A stretch of 64,000 nt of DNA, taken from the NCBI GenBank assembly GCA_046331175.1, contig JAXLRI010000016.1, positions 70,165 through 134,164 of the forward strand, read 5' to 3'. A program made the position numbers and the translations under genes. The notes under the pieces were generated by a model. The model was not told where the DNA came from. It ran no database searches and was given only the letters and a program-made list of their open reading frames with translations. Positions 1 to 7,153 of this stretch are shown here, piece after piece. This stretch comes from JAWKIW01 sp046331175. GTDB taxonomy: Bacteria > Actinomycetota > Acidimicrobiia > Acidimicrobiales > Acidimicrobilacustridaceae. Every line of letters begins with the position of its first letter. The stretch's first letter is position 1.

Positions 1-195
1 GTCGCGGCCAAGCCGGGCGCCACGCTCGCCGAGTGGGGCGACCCCGTCGCCACCAAGACCGACATCGCCGGCAGCGCCGAGTTCGACACCGGGGCGACCG
101 AGGGCCAGTACGTGCTGGTGTGGATCACCGACCTGGGCTCGGGACCACCCCGCGTCCTCACCGAGATCGACGAGATCACCGTCCTGGGGTCGTGA
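1..195 (+). CDS. C-terminal fragment, probably the protein upstream of sigM (MurJ/kinase-like locus)
   Basis: Only the last 64 residues are inside the window; the frame is open from base 1 and stops with TGA at 193-195. The fragment is a compact beta-rich tail (AEFDTGATEGQYVLVWITDL near its middle). In actinobacteria the gene before the sigM-type sigma factor is murJ or a MurJ-linked pseudokinase whose extracellular end is a discoidin-like beta domain, and this tail resembles such a domain end. That assignment rests mainly on position. The stop lies 4 nt before the sigma factor start, so the genes are probably co-transcribed. Confidence 0.5.
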   Translation, partial: VAAKPGATLAEWGDPVATKTDIAGSAEFDTGATEGQYVLVWITDLGSGPPRVLTEIDEITVLGS

Positions 196-199
196 GCGG

Positions 200-787
200 G
201 TGACCGCCAGCAGCCCCGGGCCCGCCGACGACGACCGCGCCCTCGTCGAGGCCGCCCGGGCCGGTGATCGCCAGGCGCTCGACCACCTGCTGCGGCGCCA
301 CCACGACCGCTTCTACGCGGTGTGCCGGCGCCTCACGGGCAACGAGGCCGACGCGCGCGACGCGACGCAGGAGGCGATGATCGCCCTGGTCCGCGGGCTG
401 CCCCGCTACGACGGTCGGGCCGCCTTCACGACCTGGGCCTACCGCGTCGTCACCAACGCCTGCCTGGACGAGCTGCGCCGGCGGCGACGGCGGCCCGAGC
501 CCGTCGAACCCGACGCCCTGCCGCCGCCGGCGGCCGGCCCCGACCTGGCCACCTCGGTCTCGGACCACCTCGACCTCGACGATGCCCTGGCCGGGCTGCC
601 CCCCGAGTTCCGGGCGCCCGTCGTGCTCCGCGACGTCCTCGGCCTCGACTACGCCGAGATCGCCGAGGTCCTCCAGATCCCCGCCGGCACCGTGCGCTCC
701 CGCATCGCCCGGGGCCGCCGGGCCCTCGCCCGCCAGCTCGGCGGGAACCGAACGGCCCTGGCCGACGTCGAACCCGAGACGCCATGA
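200..787 (+). CDS. sigM: ECF RNA polymerase sigma factor, SigM type
   Basis: A 195-residue group 4 (ECF) sigma factor that would direct RNA polymerase to stress or envelope promoters. Region 2 covers about residues 25-95 (DARDATQEAMIALVRGLPRYD, then the FTTWAYRVVTNACLDELRRR helix that melts and reads the -10). Region 4 covers about 125-185 (ALAGLPPEFRAPVVLRDVLG, then YAEIAEVLQIPAGTVRSRIARGR, a helix-turn-helix for the -35). The start is GTG at 200, 4 nt after the previous stop. The next gene overlaps by ATGA and encodes a membrane anti-sigma factor, the usual pairing. The sigM symbol rests on conserved order with trxB, trxA and cwlM; class-level identity is sure, ortholog identity less so. 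Confidence 0.9.
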   Translation: MTASSPGPADDDRALVEAARAGDRQALDHLLRRHHDRFYAVCRRLTGNEADARDATQEAMIALVRGLPRYDGRAAFTTWAYRVVTNACLDELRRRRRRPEPVEPDALPPPAAGPDLATSVSDHLDLDDALAGLPPEFRAPVVLRDVLGLDYAEIAEVLQIPAGTVRSRIARGRRALARQLGGNRTALADVEPETP

Positions 788-1782
788 CCGACCACCACCC
801 CACCCCCGACGACGCCCGCGACGAGCTGGCCTCGGCCGCCCTCGACGGCGAGGCCACCGACGACGAGGCGGCCCGCGTCGCCGACGACCCCGACCTGCGG
901 GCGCGGCGCGACGAGCTGGCGGCCGTGCAGGCGGCGGTCGCCGCACCCGTCGAGGTGCCGGCCGGCGCCGCCGACCAGGCCGTCGCCGCCGCGCTGGCCG
1001 CCTTCTCGCCGGCCGAGGACGTCGGCACCGACGCCCCGTCCGGCGGTGCGGCGGCCGAGGTCGTCGACCTCGGCGCCCACCGCACGCGCAACCGGGTGCT
1101 CGCGGCGGTCGCCGCCGTGGCGGTCCTCGCCCTGCTCGTCGGCGTCGCGCCACGGCTGCTCCGCGGCGGGACGCCGACCAGCACCGACGCCGCCTCGGCC
1201 CCGGTCGCGGCCTCGGCGCCGCCGTCCACCACGGTGGCCCGCCCGGCCGGACCGCTCGCCGCCACCCAGGAGGAGGGGCCGGGCGGCGCGGCGACGAGTG
1301 ACGCCGCCGAGAAGAGCGCCCCGTCGGCCGCCGCCGGCGGGGCCATGCCGAGCACCACCGCCTCGGCCCTCCCACGGGCCACCATCCCGCCGAACAGCCC
1401 GGCCATCGTGGCCGCCTCCTTCGTGGGCGACGACCTCGGCGCGGTGTCGACGCCCGACGAGCTGGCCGCCCGCGTGAAGGCCCGGGCGCTGCTGCGCGAC
1501 GACACCCACCACGAGGGCGCCACCGAGGAGCCGGCCCCACCGCCGGGCGGCTTCGTGCCCGCGGCCGAGGTGCCCGGGATCGTGGCCCGGCTCCAGGCCT
1601 GCGACCCCGTGGTGCGAGCCCAGGATCCGGGCCTCGGCGCGCCGGTGTTCACCGCGGTGGCGACCTACCAGGGCACGCCCGCCCTCACCTACCTCTACGC
1701 CGGACGGCCCGACGCCGTGCGCCTCATCACGGTCGCCCGGGCCGACTGCGCCCCGCTCGACCGCCAGCCCGCCCCCTCCTGA
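784..1782 (+). CDS. Membrane-anchored anti-sigma factor for the adjacent ECF sigma
   Basis: 332 residues, starting at ATG 784 that overlaps the sigma stop codon (ATGA), which implies translational coupling. Residues 1-75 are an acidic cytosolic anti-sigma-like domain (ELASAALDGEATDDEAARVA). No HxxxCxxC zinc motif is visible, so this is not a ZAS-type factor. One membrane helix spans about 105-123 (VLAAVAAVAVLALLVGVA). The extracytoplasmic part is a Ser/Thr/Pro/Ala-rich linker and then a folded domain (about 235-332) with FVPAAEVPGIVARLQACDP. The domain plan fits an RskA-like protein that holds the sigma factor at the membrane until envelope or redox signals cause its proteolysis; that mechanism is inferred from the family. 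Confidence 0.8.
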   Translation: MTDHHPTPDDARDELASAALDGEATDDEAARVADDPDLRARRDELAAVQAAVAAPVEVPAGAADQAVAAALAAFSPAEDVGTDAPSGGAAAEVVDLGAHRTRNRVLAAVAAVAVLALLVGVAPRLLRGGTPTSTDAASAPVAASAPPSTTVARPAGPLAATQEEGPGGAATSDAAEKSAPSAAAGGAMPSTTASALPRATIPPNSPAIVAASFVGDDLGAVSTPDELAARVKARALLRDDTHHEGATEEPAPPPGGFVPAAEVPGIVARLQACDPVVRAQDPGLGAPVFTAVATYQGTPALTYLYAGRPDAVRLITVARADCAPLDRQPAPS

Positions 1783-1911
1783 GCGGCGACCGCCCACGGC
1801 CCGGCCGACCCACGAGACGGGGGCGACCGCCCGTCGACGCGCCCCGACGGCGGGGACCGGCGCGCGGTGCCGGCTCGTCGCCGGGCCACCCGTGACCACT
1901 ACGATCCCGGC

Positions 1912-2280
1912 ATGGCCGTCCCGTCGCGCTCCACCGACCCGTCCCGCGGGCCAGCTCCGGCCGCGACGCCCGACGCCGACTGGCCCGAGCAGGCCACCGA
2001 CGGGATCATCCGCCTGGTCGACTCGGTCCGCGACAAGACCACCGGACCGGCGCTGCAGATCGCCCGCGGCATCAAGTACGGCGTGACCGCCCTCATCTTC
2101 GGCACCGTGGTGGCGTTCATGCTCGTGATCGGCCTCATCCGGGCCCTCGAGGTCATCTTCATCAACGTGTTCCACCTCGAGAACCCGATCTGGCTCGTCT
2201 ACCTGATCGTCGGCCTCGTGTTCGTCGGCCTCGGCGCCCTGCTCTGGGGCAAGGCCCGGACGACGCCCCCGCCCGCCTGA
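1912..2280 (+). CDS. Small membrane protein with two helices
   Basis: 122 residues from ATG 1912. A GTG 45 nt upstream (1867) is in frame, but TACGAT at 1900-1905 followed by 6 nt and the ATG looks like a -10 element driving a leaderless transcript, which favours 1912. The first half is soluble (IRLVDSVRDKTTGPALQIAR). Two membrane helices follow: about 60-82 (YGVTALIFGTVVAFMLVIGL) and 94-113 (IWLVYLIVGLVFVGLGALLW). It recalls small actinobacterial holin-like or DUF membrane proteins found beside trxB, but I cannot name a function. Confidence 0.75.
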   Translation: MAVPSRSTDPSRGPAPAATPDADWPEQATDGIIRLVDSVRDKTTGPALQIARGIKYGVTALIFGTVVAFMLVIGLIRALEVIFINVFHLENPIWLVYLIVGLVFVGLGALLWGKARTTPPPA

Positions 2281-2302
2281 CCCCGCGCCCGCGGCCGGCG
2301 TC

Positions 2303-2330
2303 GGGAATCCCGAGCGCCCCCGCCGACGTT
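2303..2330 (+). promoter_or_regulatory. ECF (SigR/SigH-type) promoter motif of trxB
   Basis: GGGAAT at 2303-2308, then 18 nt, then CGTT at 2327-2330. The known redox sigma consensus in Streptomyces (SigR) is GGGAAT-N18-GTT, with a similar mycobacterial SigH form. The -35 sits in a 13-bp palindrome TCGGGAATCCCGA. The trxB start is 35 nt downstream. Confidence 0.65.
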
Positions 2331-2364
2331 CGACCAGCCGCAGACCGCCCCAGAGGAGACCCCC

Positions 2365-3333
2365 ATGAGCGCCGACGACGTGCGCAACGTGATCATCATC
2401 GGCTCGGGCCCCGCCGGCCTCACCGCCGCCGTGTACACGGCCCGGGCCAACCTCGAGCCGCTCGTCATCGAGGGCGAGCCGTCGAGCACCGGCGACCAGC
2501 CCGGGGGCCAGCTCATGCTGACCACCGAGGTCGAGAACTTCCCGGGGTTCCCCGAGGGGATCATGGGTCCCGAGCTCATGGGCCGCATCCGCGAGCAGGC
2601 GGTGCGCTTCGGCGCCGAGATCGTCACCGAGAAGGTCTCCCGGGTCGACCTGTCCGCCCAGCCCTTCGGCGTGTGGATCGGCGATCCCGCGGCCGCCGAG
2701 CCCACCCACCGGGCCCGCACCGTCATCGTGTCCACCGGCGCCCAAGCCCTGATGCTCGGCCTCGACGCCGAGGAGCGCCTGCTCGGCCACGGCCTGTCCA
2801 CGTGCGCCACCTGCGACGGCTTCTTCTTCCGCGACCAGGACATCGCCGTGGTCGGCGGCGGCGACTCCGCCCTCGAGGAGGCGCTGTTCCTCACCAAGTT
2901 CGCCCGTTCGGTCACCATCGTGCACCGCCGCGACGAGCTGCGCGCCTCCAAGATCATGCAGGAGCGGGCCTTCGCCAACGACAAGATCCGCTTCGCGTGG
3001 AACTCGGTCGTGGTCGACCTCGTCGGCGACGCCACCGTCGAGGGCCTCCAGGTCCGCGACGTGATGACCGACGAGGTGAAGGTGCTGCCCGTCACCGGCG
3101 TGTTCGTCGCCATCGGCCACAAGCCGAACACCGACCTGTTCAAGGGCCAGCTCGAGATGGACGGTGCCGGCTACCTCATCACCCGGGGCCGCAGCTCGTA
3201 CACCAACGTCGAGGGCGTGTTCGCCTGCGGTGACGTGCAGGACCACACCTACCGGCAGGCGATCACCGCCGCCGGATCCGGCTGCTCGGCCGCCATCGAC
3301 GCCGAGCGCTGGCTCGAGCACCACCACGGCTGA
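2365..3333 (+). CDS. trxB: Thioredoxin reductase (NADPH)
   Basis: Low-molecular-weight thioredoxin reductase, 322 residues, the usual length. It passes electrons from NADPH through FAD and a redox disulfide to thioredoxin. FAD-binding GSGPAG lies at about 13-18, the redox-active CATC at 147-150, the NADPH-binding GGGDSA at about 164-169, and the second FAD motif GVFACGDVQD near the C-terminus. ATG 2365 follows a clear ribosome site (GAGGAG, 6 nt spacing). Thioredoxin follows 177 nt downstream with its own promoter motif, so the two form one redox module next to an ECF sigma factor. Confidence 0.97.
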   Translation: MSADDVRNVIIIGSGPAGLTAAVYTARANLEPLVIEGEPSSTGDQPGGQLMLTTEVENFPGFPEGIMGPELMGRIREQAVRFGAEIVTEKVSRVDLSAQPFGVWIGDPAAAEPTHRARTVIVSTGAQALMLGLDAEERLLGHGLSTCATCDGFFFRDQDIAVVGGGDSALEEALFLTKFARSVTIVHRRDELRASKIMQERAFANDKIRFAWNSVVVDLVGDATVEGLQVRDVMTDEVKVLPVTGVFVAIGHKPNTDLFKGQLEMDGAGYLITRGRSSYTNVEGVFACGDVQDHTYRQAITAAGSGCSAAIDAERWLEHHHG

Positions 3334-3432
3334 CCTCGGCGCCGGCGCCCGCACGAGCACACCGCCCCGCGCCGGGTGCCGGACCGAGCCCGCCCGGGCG
3401 CCGGGGTCCGGCGCGCTAGCGTGACCGACGGC

Positions 3433-3459
3433 GGGAATCCCCCGCCACCGCTCGCCGTT
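3433..3459 (+). promoter_or_regulatory. ECF (SigR/SigH-type) promoter motif of trxA
   Basis: GGGAAT at 3433-3438, exactly 18 nt, then GTT at 3457-3459: a perfect match to the Streptomyces SigR consensus GGGAAT-N18-GTT. The trxA ATG is about 50 nt downstream. This is the second such motif within 1.2 kb. Confidence 0.75.
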
Positions 3460-3510
3460 GACCCCGCTGCACCACGCGGGTGCGCCCCCCGAGAAACGCG
3501 AGGCTCAGCC

Positions 3511-3837
3511 ATGGCCGACAACATCACCACCTTCACCGACGCCACCTTCGACGAGGAGGTCGGCAGCGCGTCCGAGCCGGTCCTCGTCGACTTCTGGGCC
3601 GAGTGGTGCGGACCGTGCAAGATGGTCGCCCCGATCCTCGACGAGATCGCCGGCGAGCAGGCGGGCAAGCTCCGCATCGCCAAGCTCAACGTCGACGACA
3701 ACCCCAACGTCGCCCGGCGCTACGGCGTGATGAGCATCCCGACCATGATCGTGTTCCGCGACGGCCAGGAGGCCGCCCGGGTCATCGGGGCCAAGGGCAA
3801 GAGCCAGCTGCTGCAGGAGCTGAGCGAGTTCCTGTGA
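3511..3837 (+). CDS. trxA: Thioredoxin
   Basis: Cytosolic thioredoxin of 108 residues with the active site WCGPC at 32-36 inside LVDFWAEWCGPCKMVAPIL and the cis-proline segment YGVMSIPTMIVF. It reduces protein disulfides using electrons from TrxB. ATG 3511 gives the normal thioredoxin length; the frame is open further upstream, but that part is proline-rich and overlaps the promoter motif, so it is not coding. Expected to be co-induced with trxB by a redox ECF sigma factor. Confidence 0.97.
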   Translation: MADNITTFTDATFDEEVGSASEPVLVDFWAEWCGPCKMVAPILDEIAGEQAGKLRIAKLNVDDNPNVARRYGVMSIPTMIVFRDGQEAARVIGAKGKSQLLQELSEFL

Positions 3838-3874
3838 TGCCCCCGGCGCCGGCGCTGCTCCCCCGGCCGGCCCC

Positions 3875-4864
3875 GTGAGCGATCCGGGCGACGCCCTGCC
3901 CCTGCACGCCGGCTGCGAGGGTCCGGCGGTGCGCGACCTGCAGCAGCGGCTGACGGCGGTCGGTGCCGGCGACCCGCCCGGTGAGGCCGACGGCGCCTTC
4001 GGGCCCCGGACCGAGGCCGCCGTGCGGGCGTTCCAGAGCAGTCGGGGGCTGTTCGCCGACGGCGTCTGCGACCGTGCCACCTGGTCGGCGCTGGTCGAGG
4101 CGGGCCACCGCCTCGGCAGCCGGCTCCTGTACCTGCGCCAGCCGATGCTGCGCGGCGAGGACGTCGTCGTGCTGCAGCGCGCCCTCAGCGAGCTGGGCTT
4201 CGACGCCGGTCGGATCGACGGCATCTTCGGGCCCGACACCGAGCGGGCGCTGAAGGACTTCCAGCGCAACGCCGGCCTCACCGTGGACGGCATCTGCGGG
4301 CGCGACTCCACCGCCGGGCTGGCCCGGATGCGGGGCCGGGTCGACGACCCCGTGGCCATCGCCGGCGTCCGCGAGCGCGAACGGCTGCTCGGCGCCCCCC
4401 GTTCGCTGACCGGGCGGCGGGTCGTGATGGCCCACGCCGGTGGGCTCGGGGCGCTGGCCGAGGCCTGCGGCAAGGCGCTGCTCGATGCCGGAGCACGCGT
4501 GGTGGTCCTTGATCATCCAGATCCGTCCATCCTGGCCCAGAAGGCCAACGCCTTCGACGCCGACGTCGTCGTGGGCCTCGAGGTCCGCCCCGACCAGCTG
4601 GTCCACCTCGCCTACTACGCCACCGACGGCTTCGAGTCGATCGGGGGCCGCCAGCTGGCCGAGCTCCTGGCCGAGGAGCTGCCCGCGGCCCCCGGTGCCG
4701 CCACCGTGCAGGGGATGCGGCTCCCGCTGCTGCGCGAGACCCGCATGCCCACCGTGGTGTGCTGCCCGGGTTCGAGCCACGACGCCGTCAGCCATGCCGC
4801 TGACGTCGCCGACGCCTGCCGCCGGGCCGTCGAGCGGTGGGCGGCGGCGCCCGTCCCCAGCTGA
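3875..4864 (+). CDS. cwlM: CwlM-like peptidoglycan-binding protein with a degenerate amidase domain
   Basis: 329 residues from GTG 3875. Two peptidoglycan-binding type 1 repeats lie at about 12-75 (DGAFGPRTEAAVRAFQ) and 88-150 (IDGIFGPDTERALKDFQ). Residues 178-325 keep the fold of an N-acetylmuramoyl-L-alanine amidase (Amidase_3), including LLRETRMPTVV. The zinc ligands are gone: the usual DPGHGG is MAHAGG, the SIHAN strand is GLEVRP, and the catalytic Glu of VELGF is replaced in VCCPGSS. Position after trxA matches mycobacterial cwlM, which is not an active hydrolase but a cytoplasmic activator of MurA controlled by phosphorylation. No signal peptide is visible, which agrees with a cytosolic role. 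The regulatory role is inferred from synteny. Confidence 0.85.
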   Translation: MSDPGDALPLHAGCEGPAVRDLQQRLTAVGAGDPPGEADGAFGPRTEAAVRAFQSSRGLFADGVCDRATWSALVEAGHRLGSRLLYLRQPMLRGEDVVVLQRALSELGFDAGRIDGIFGPDTERALKDFQRNAGLTVDGICGRDSTAGLARMRGRVDDPVAIAGVRERERLLGAPRSLTGRRVVMAHAGGLGALAEACGKALLDAGARVVVLDHPDPSILAQKANAFDADVVVGLEVRPDQLVHLAYYATDGFESIGGRQLAELLAEELPAAPGAATVQGMRLPLLRETRMPTVVCCPGSSHDAVSHAADVADACRRAVERWAAAPVPS

Positions 4865-4897
4865 CCCCGAGCGGGCGGGCCACCGAACCTACCCTCG

Positions 4898-5101
4898 GTA
4901 TCCACACCGTTGTCCACGGGCCGGCCTGGCCGGGAGCGGCGGGGCCGACATGGGCGGTGACCTGGGCTTTTCCCCGTCGACCACCGGGTCGACCAACGCC
5001 GGTCACGGGCGTCGGCCGCTTGGGGCCTGGGGACGACGGACGTGACGTCCGCCACGCAACCCGAACGCTTGACCACAGGGTTGGCCACAGGATGTGGACG
5101 A
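4898..5101. promoter_or_regulatory. Cluster of DnaA-box-like motifs between cwlM and parB
   Basis: Four near matches to the DnaA box TT(A/G)TCCACA in 204 bp: GTATCCACA (4898-4906), TTGTCCACG (4910-4918), TTGGCCACA (5081-5089), and TCGTCCACA on the minus strand (5093-5101). Each has one mismatch. The genes on both sides converge here, so no promoter is needed. It may titrate DnaA or be an accessory part of the origin. Confidence 0.4.
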
Positions 5102-5141
5102 GGCTGAACCTGCACCGCGAGGTGAGGCCGGGGCCGGAGGC

Positions 5142-6047
5142 TCAGTCGTCGCGCTCGGGGCCGTGGACCATGGCGCGGTAGATGCGCTCGAGGTCGTCGA
5201 AGGTGGCGAAGTCGATCACGACCCGACCCCGCTGGCCCCGCACGTTCACCCGCACGCGCGTGTTGAGGTGGTCGGCGAGCAGCTGCTCGAGCTCGAGCAC
5301 CGCCGCCGGGCGGGTCGTGCCCGGCGGCACGGCCTCGGGAGCCGCGCCACCCTCGGCCGACGCCAGCAGGTCCCGCACGGCCTGCTCGGTCTGGCGGACG
5401 TTCCAGCCCTCGTCGAGGATCTGGCGAGCCACCTGCACCTGGTCGAGCTCGTCGGTGAGGGCCAGCAGGGCTCGGGCGTGGCCGGCCGACAGCTCGCCAG
5501 CCGCCACCAGCCGCTGCACGTCGGGCCCCAGCTGGAGCAGGCGCAGCGTGTTGGCCACCGCCGGGCGGCTCTTGCCCACCCGCTGGGCCACCTGCTCCTG
5601 GGTCAACCCGAAGTCGTCGAGGAGCTGGTGGTAGGCCGCCGCCTCCTCCAGCACGTTGAGGTCCTGGCGGTGGAGGTTCTCGACCAGCGCCTCCTCCAGC
5701 GACTGCCGGTGGTCGGCGTCGCGGACCAGCACGGGGATCTGGTCGAGGCCAGCCTGGCGGGCCGCCCGCCACCGCCGCTCGCCGGCGATGAGCTCGTAGT
5801 GGTCGCCCCGGTCCTGCACCAGGACCGGCTGGAGCACCCCGACCTCGGCGATGGACGCGGCCAGCGAGTCCAGGGCCTCCTCGTCGAACACGGAGCGGGG
5901 CTGCCGCGGGTTGGGGCGCACCTGGTCGACCCCCACCTGGCGCCACGGCCCGGCGGTGGGCTCGGAGACGGCGTCCTCGTCACCGGGTGGTGGACCCGCC
6001 GGCAGCAGGGCGTCCAGGCCCCTACCCAGCCCGCTGCGCCGTCCCAC
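5142..6047 (-). CDS. parB: Chromosome partitioning protein ParB
   Basis: 301 residues from GTG 6047. The N-terminal RRSGLGRGLDALLP contacts ParA, and the nuclease-like CTP-binding domain follows (about 35-130, with NPRQPRSVFDEEAL and ELIAGERRWRAARQAG). The central helix-turn-helix that reads parS is at about 145-200 (LTQEQVAQRVGKSRPAVANTLR), and a C-terminal dimer domain ends the protein. It overlaps the parA stop by 26 bp, so translation is coupled. ParB loads at the parS sites found 1 kb away and recruits SMC and ParA for origin segregation. Confidence 0.97.
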   Translation of the reverse strand: MGRRSGLGRGLDALLPAGPPPGDEDAVSEPTAGPWRQVGVDQVRPNPRQPRSVFDEEALDSLAASIAEVGVLQPVLVQDRGDHYELIAGERRWRAARQAGLDQIPVLVRDADHRQSLEEALVENLHRQDLNVLEEAAAYHQLLDDFGLTQEQVAQRVGKSRPAVANTLRLLQLGPDVQRLVAAGELSAGHARALLALTDELDQVQVARQILDEGWNVRQTEQAVRDLLASAEGGAAPEAVPPGTTRPAAVLELEQLLADHLNTRVRVNVRGQRGRVVIDFATFDDLERIYRAMVHGPERDD

Positions 6048-6942
6048 GGCTCACCTCCTTGGCCAGCTCCCGGTAGGCGATGGCGCCCCGGGACGACGGG
6101 TCGAACACGATGATCGGCTGCCCGAACGACGGGGCCTCCGACAGCCGGACCGTTCGGGGCACGACCGTGCGGCACACCTTCGACCCGAAGTGGGTGCGAA
6201 CCTCGTTGGCCACATCCTCGGCCAGGCGGGTGCGGGCGTCGTACATGACCAGCACGATGGCGCTGATCTCGAGGGCCCGGTTGAGGCGGCTCCGCACCAG
6301 CTCGACGTTGTGGACCAGCTGGCCCAGGCCCTCCAGGGCGTAGTACTCGCACTGGATCGGCACCAGCACCTCGGTGGCGGCAGCCAGGGCGTTCACCGTC
6401 AGCAGACCCAACGACGGCGGGCAGTCGATCAGCACCACGTCGTAGTCGGCCTGGACCTCCTCCAGCGCCGTCCGCAACCGGAGCTCGCGGGAGAAGGCCG
6501 GCACCAGCTCGATCTCGGCGCCCGCCAGGTCGAGGCTGGCCGGGGCCACGAACAGGTTGCGGACCGAGGCCCCCTCGATGCAGTCCTCCAGGGGCGTGTC
6601 GTTCAGGAGGACGTCGTACATCGACACCGCCAGCTCCCGGGTGTTGATGCCCAGGCCGGTGCTGGCGTTGCCCTGCGGATCCAGGTCCACGATCAAGGTG
6701 CGGTAGCCGAGGTCGGCGAGGCAGGCCCCCAGGTTCACCGCCGTGGTGGTCTTGCCCACCCCGCCCTTCTGGTTGGCGACGGCGATCACGCGTGGCACCG
6801 TCCGCACCTGGTCGGCCGCCGGGCCCTGGGCCACGGCCACCTCGACCGCCGGCAGATCAGCCGGCGCCGCCAGCGGCGGGGATGTGCCCCCGCCGGCGTC
6901 CGGCGTTGGCGTCCCCTCGTCCCCCTCGTGCACGACGGTCAT
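6022..6942 (-). CDS. parA: Chromosome partitioning ATPase ParA
   Basis: 306 residues from ATG 6942. The deviant Walker A KGGVGKTT is at about 59-66, preceded by RVIAVANQ, and the TLIVDLDPQGNAS and VLIDCPPSLGLL segments follow, all typical of ParA/Soj. About 50 residues precede the ATPase core, longer than in many Soj proteins and rich in Pro/Ala. The chosen ATG is hard against the GGAAGG that would be its ribosome site, and a GTG at 6969 is also in frame, so the true start is uncertain. ParA forms a nucleoid-bound gradient that moves ParB-parS complexes. Confidence 0.95.
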   Translation of the reverse strand: MTVVHEGDEGTPTPDAGGGTSPPLAAPADLPAVEVAVAQGPAADQVRTVPRVIAVANQKGGVGKTTTAVNLGACLADLGYRTLIVDLDPQGNASTGLGINTRELAVSMYDVLLNDTPLEDCIEGASVRNLFVAPASLDLAGAEIELVPAFSRELRLRTALEEVQADYDVVLIDCPPSLGLLTVNALAAATEVLVPIQCEYYALEGLGQLVHNVELVRSRLNRALEISAIVLVMYDARTRLAEDVANEVRTHFGSKVCRTVVPRTVRLSEAPSFGQPIIVFDPSSRGAIAYRELAKEVSRGTAQRAG

Positions 6943-7054
6943 CCTTCCGCGCCCGCCCCCCACACGCAAACGAGCCGGTCACAACCCCCGCCAGACCTTC
7001 CGCGCCCGCCCCCCACACGCAAACGAGCCGGTCACAACCCCCGCCAGACCTTCC
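6943..7054. repeat. 53-bp direct tandem repeat upstream of parA
   Basis: Two exact copies of a 53-bp unit (6943-6995 and 6996-7048), plus the first 6 bases of a third. Each unit begins CCTTCCGCGCCCGCC and contains AACGAGCCGGTCACAACC. The period is not a multiple of three. The array starts at the base next to the parA ATG and lies between parA and the parS sites. Confidence 0.9.
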
Positions 7055-7074
7055 AGGCGGGCCCCGCTCGACCA

Positions 7075-7090
7075 TGTTCCACGTGAAACG
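7075..7090. promoter_or_regulatory. parS site 1
   Basis: TGTTCCACGTGAAACG differs from the universal parS TGTTTCACGTGAAACA at two positions and keeps the central CACGTG palindrome. It lies between rsmG and parA, where parS sites are commonly found. Confidence 0.88.
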
Positions 7091-7122
7091 GGGCCCGCGA
7101 CGTCCCCTGGGGGCGGTCGGGA

Positions 7123-7138
7123 CGTTCCACGTGGAACA
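7123..7138. promoter_or_regulatory. parS site 2
   Basis: CGTTCCACGTGGAACA is a symmetrical variant of the parS consensus with the same CACGTG core, 48 bp from site 1. ParB is encoded just downstream. Confidence 0.85.
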
Positions 7139-7153
7139 CCTGCGGACGGCGGC

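Noticed and set aside
1867..1911. GTG 1867 as start of the small membrane protein
   Set aside because: The added 15 residues span the probable -10 element and lack a ribosome site; ATG 1912 fits a leaderless start.
649..3360. Minus-strand open frame of about 900 codons opposite the sigma, anti-sigma and trxB genes
   Set aside because: It runs antisense across four genes with clear domains and shows no domain of its own.
6943..7054. The tandem repeat as a CRISPR array
   Set aside because: Units abut without variable spacers and there are no cas genes.
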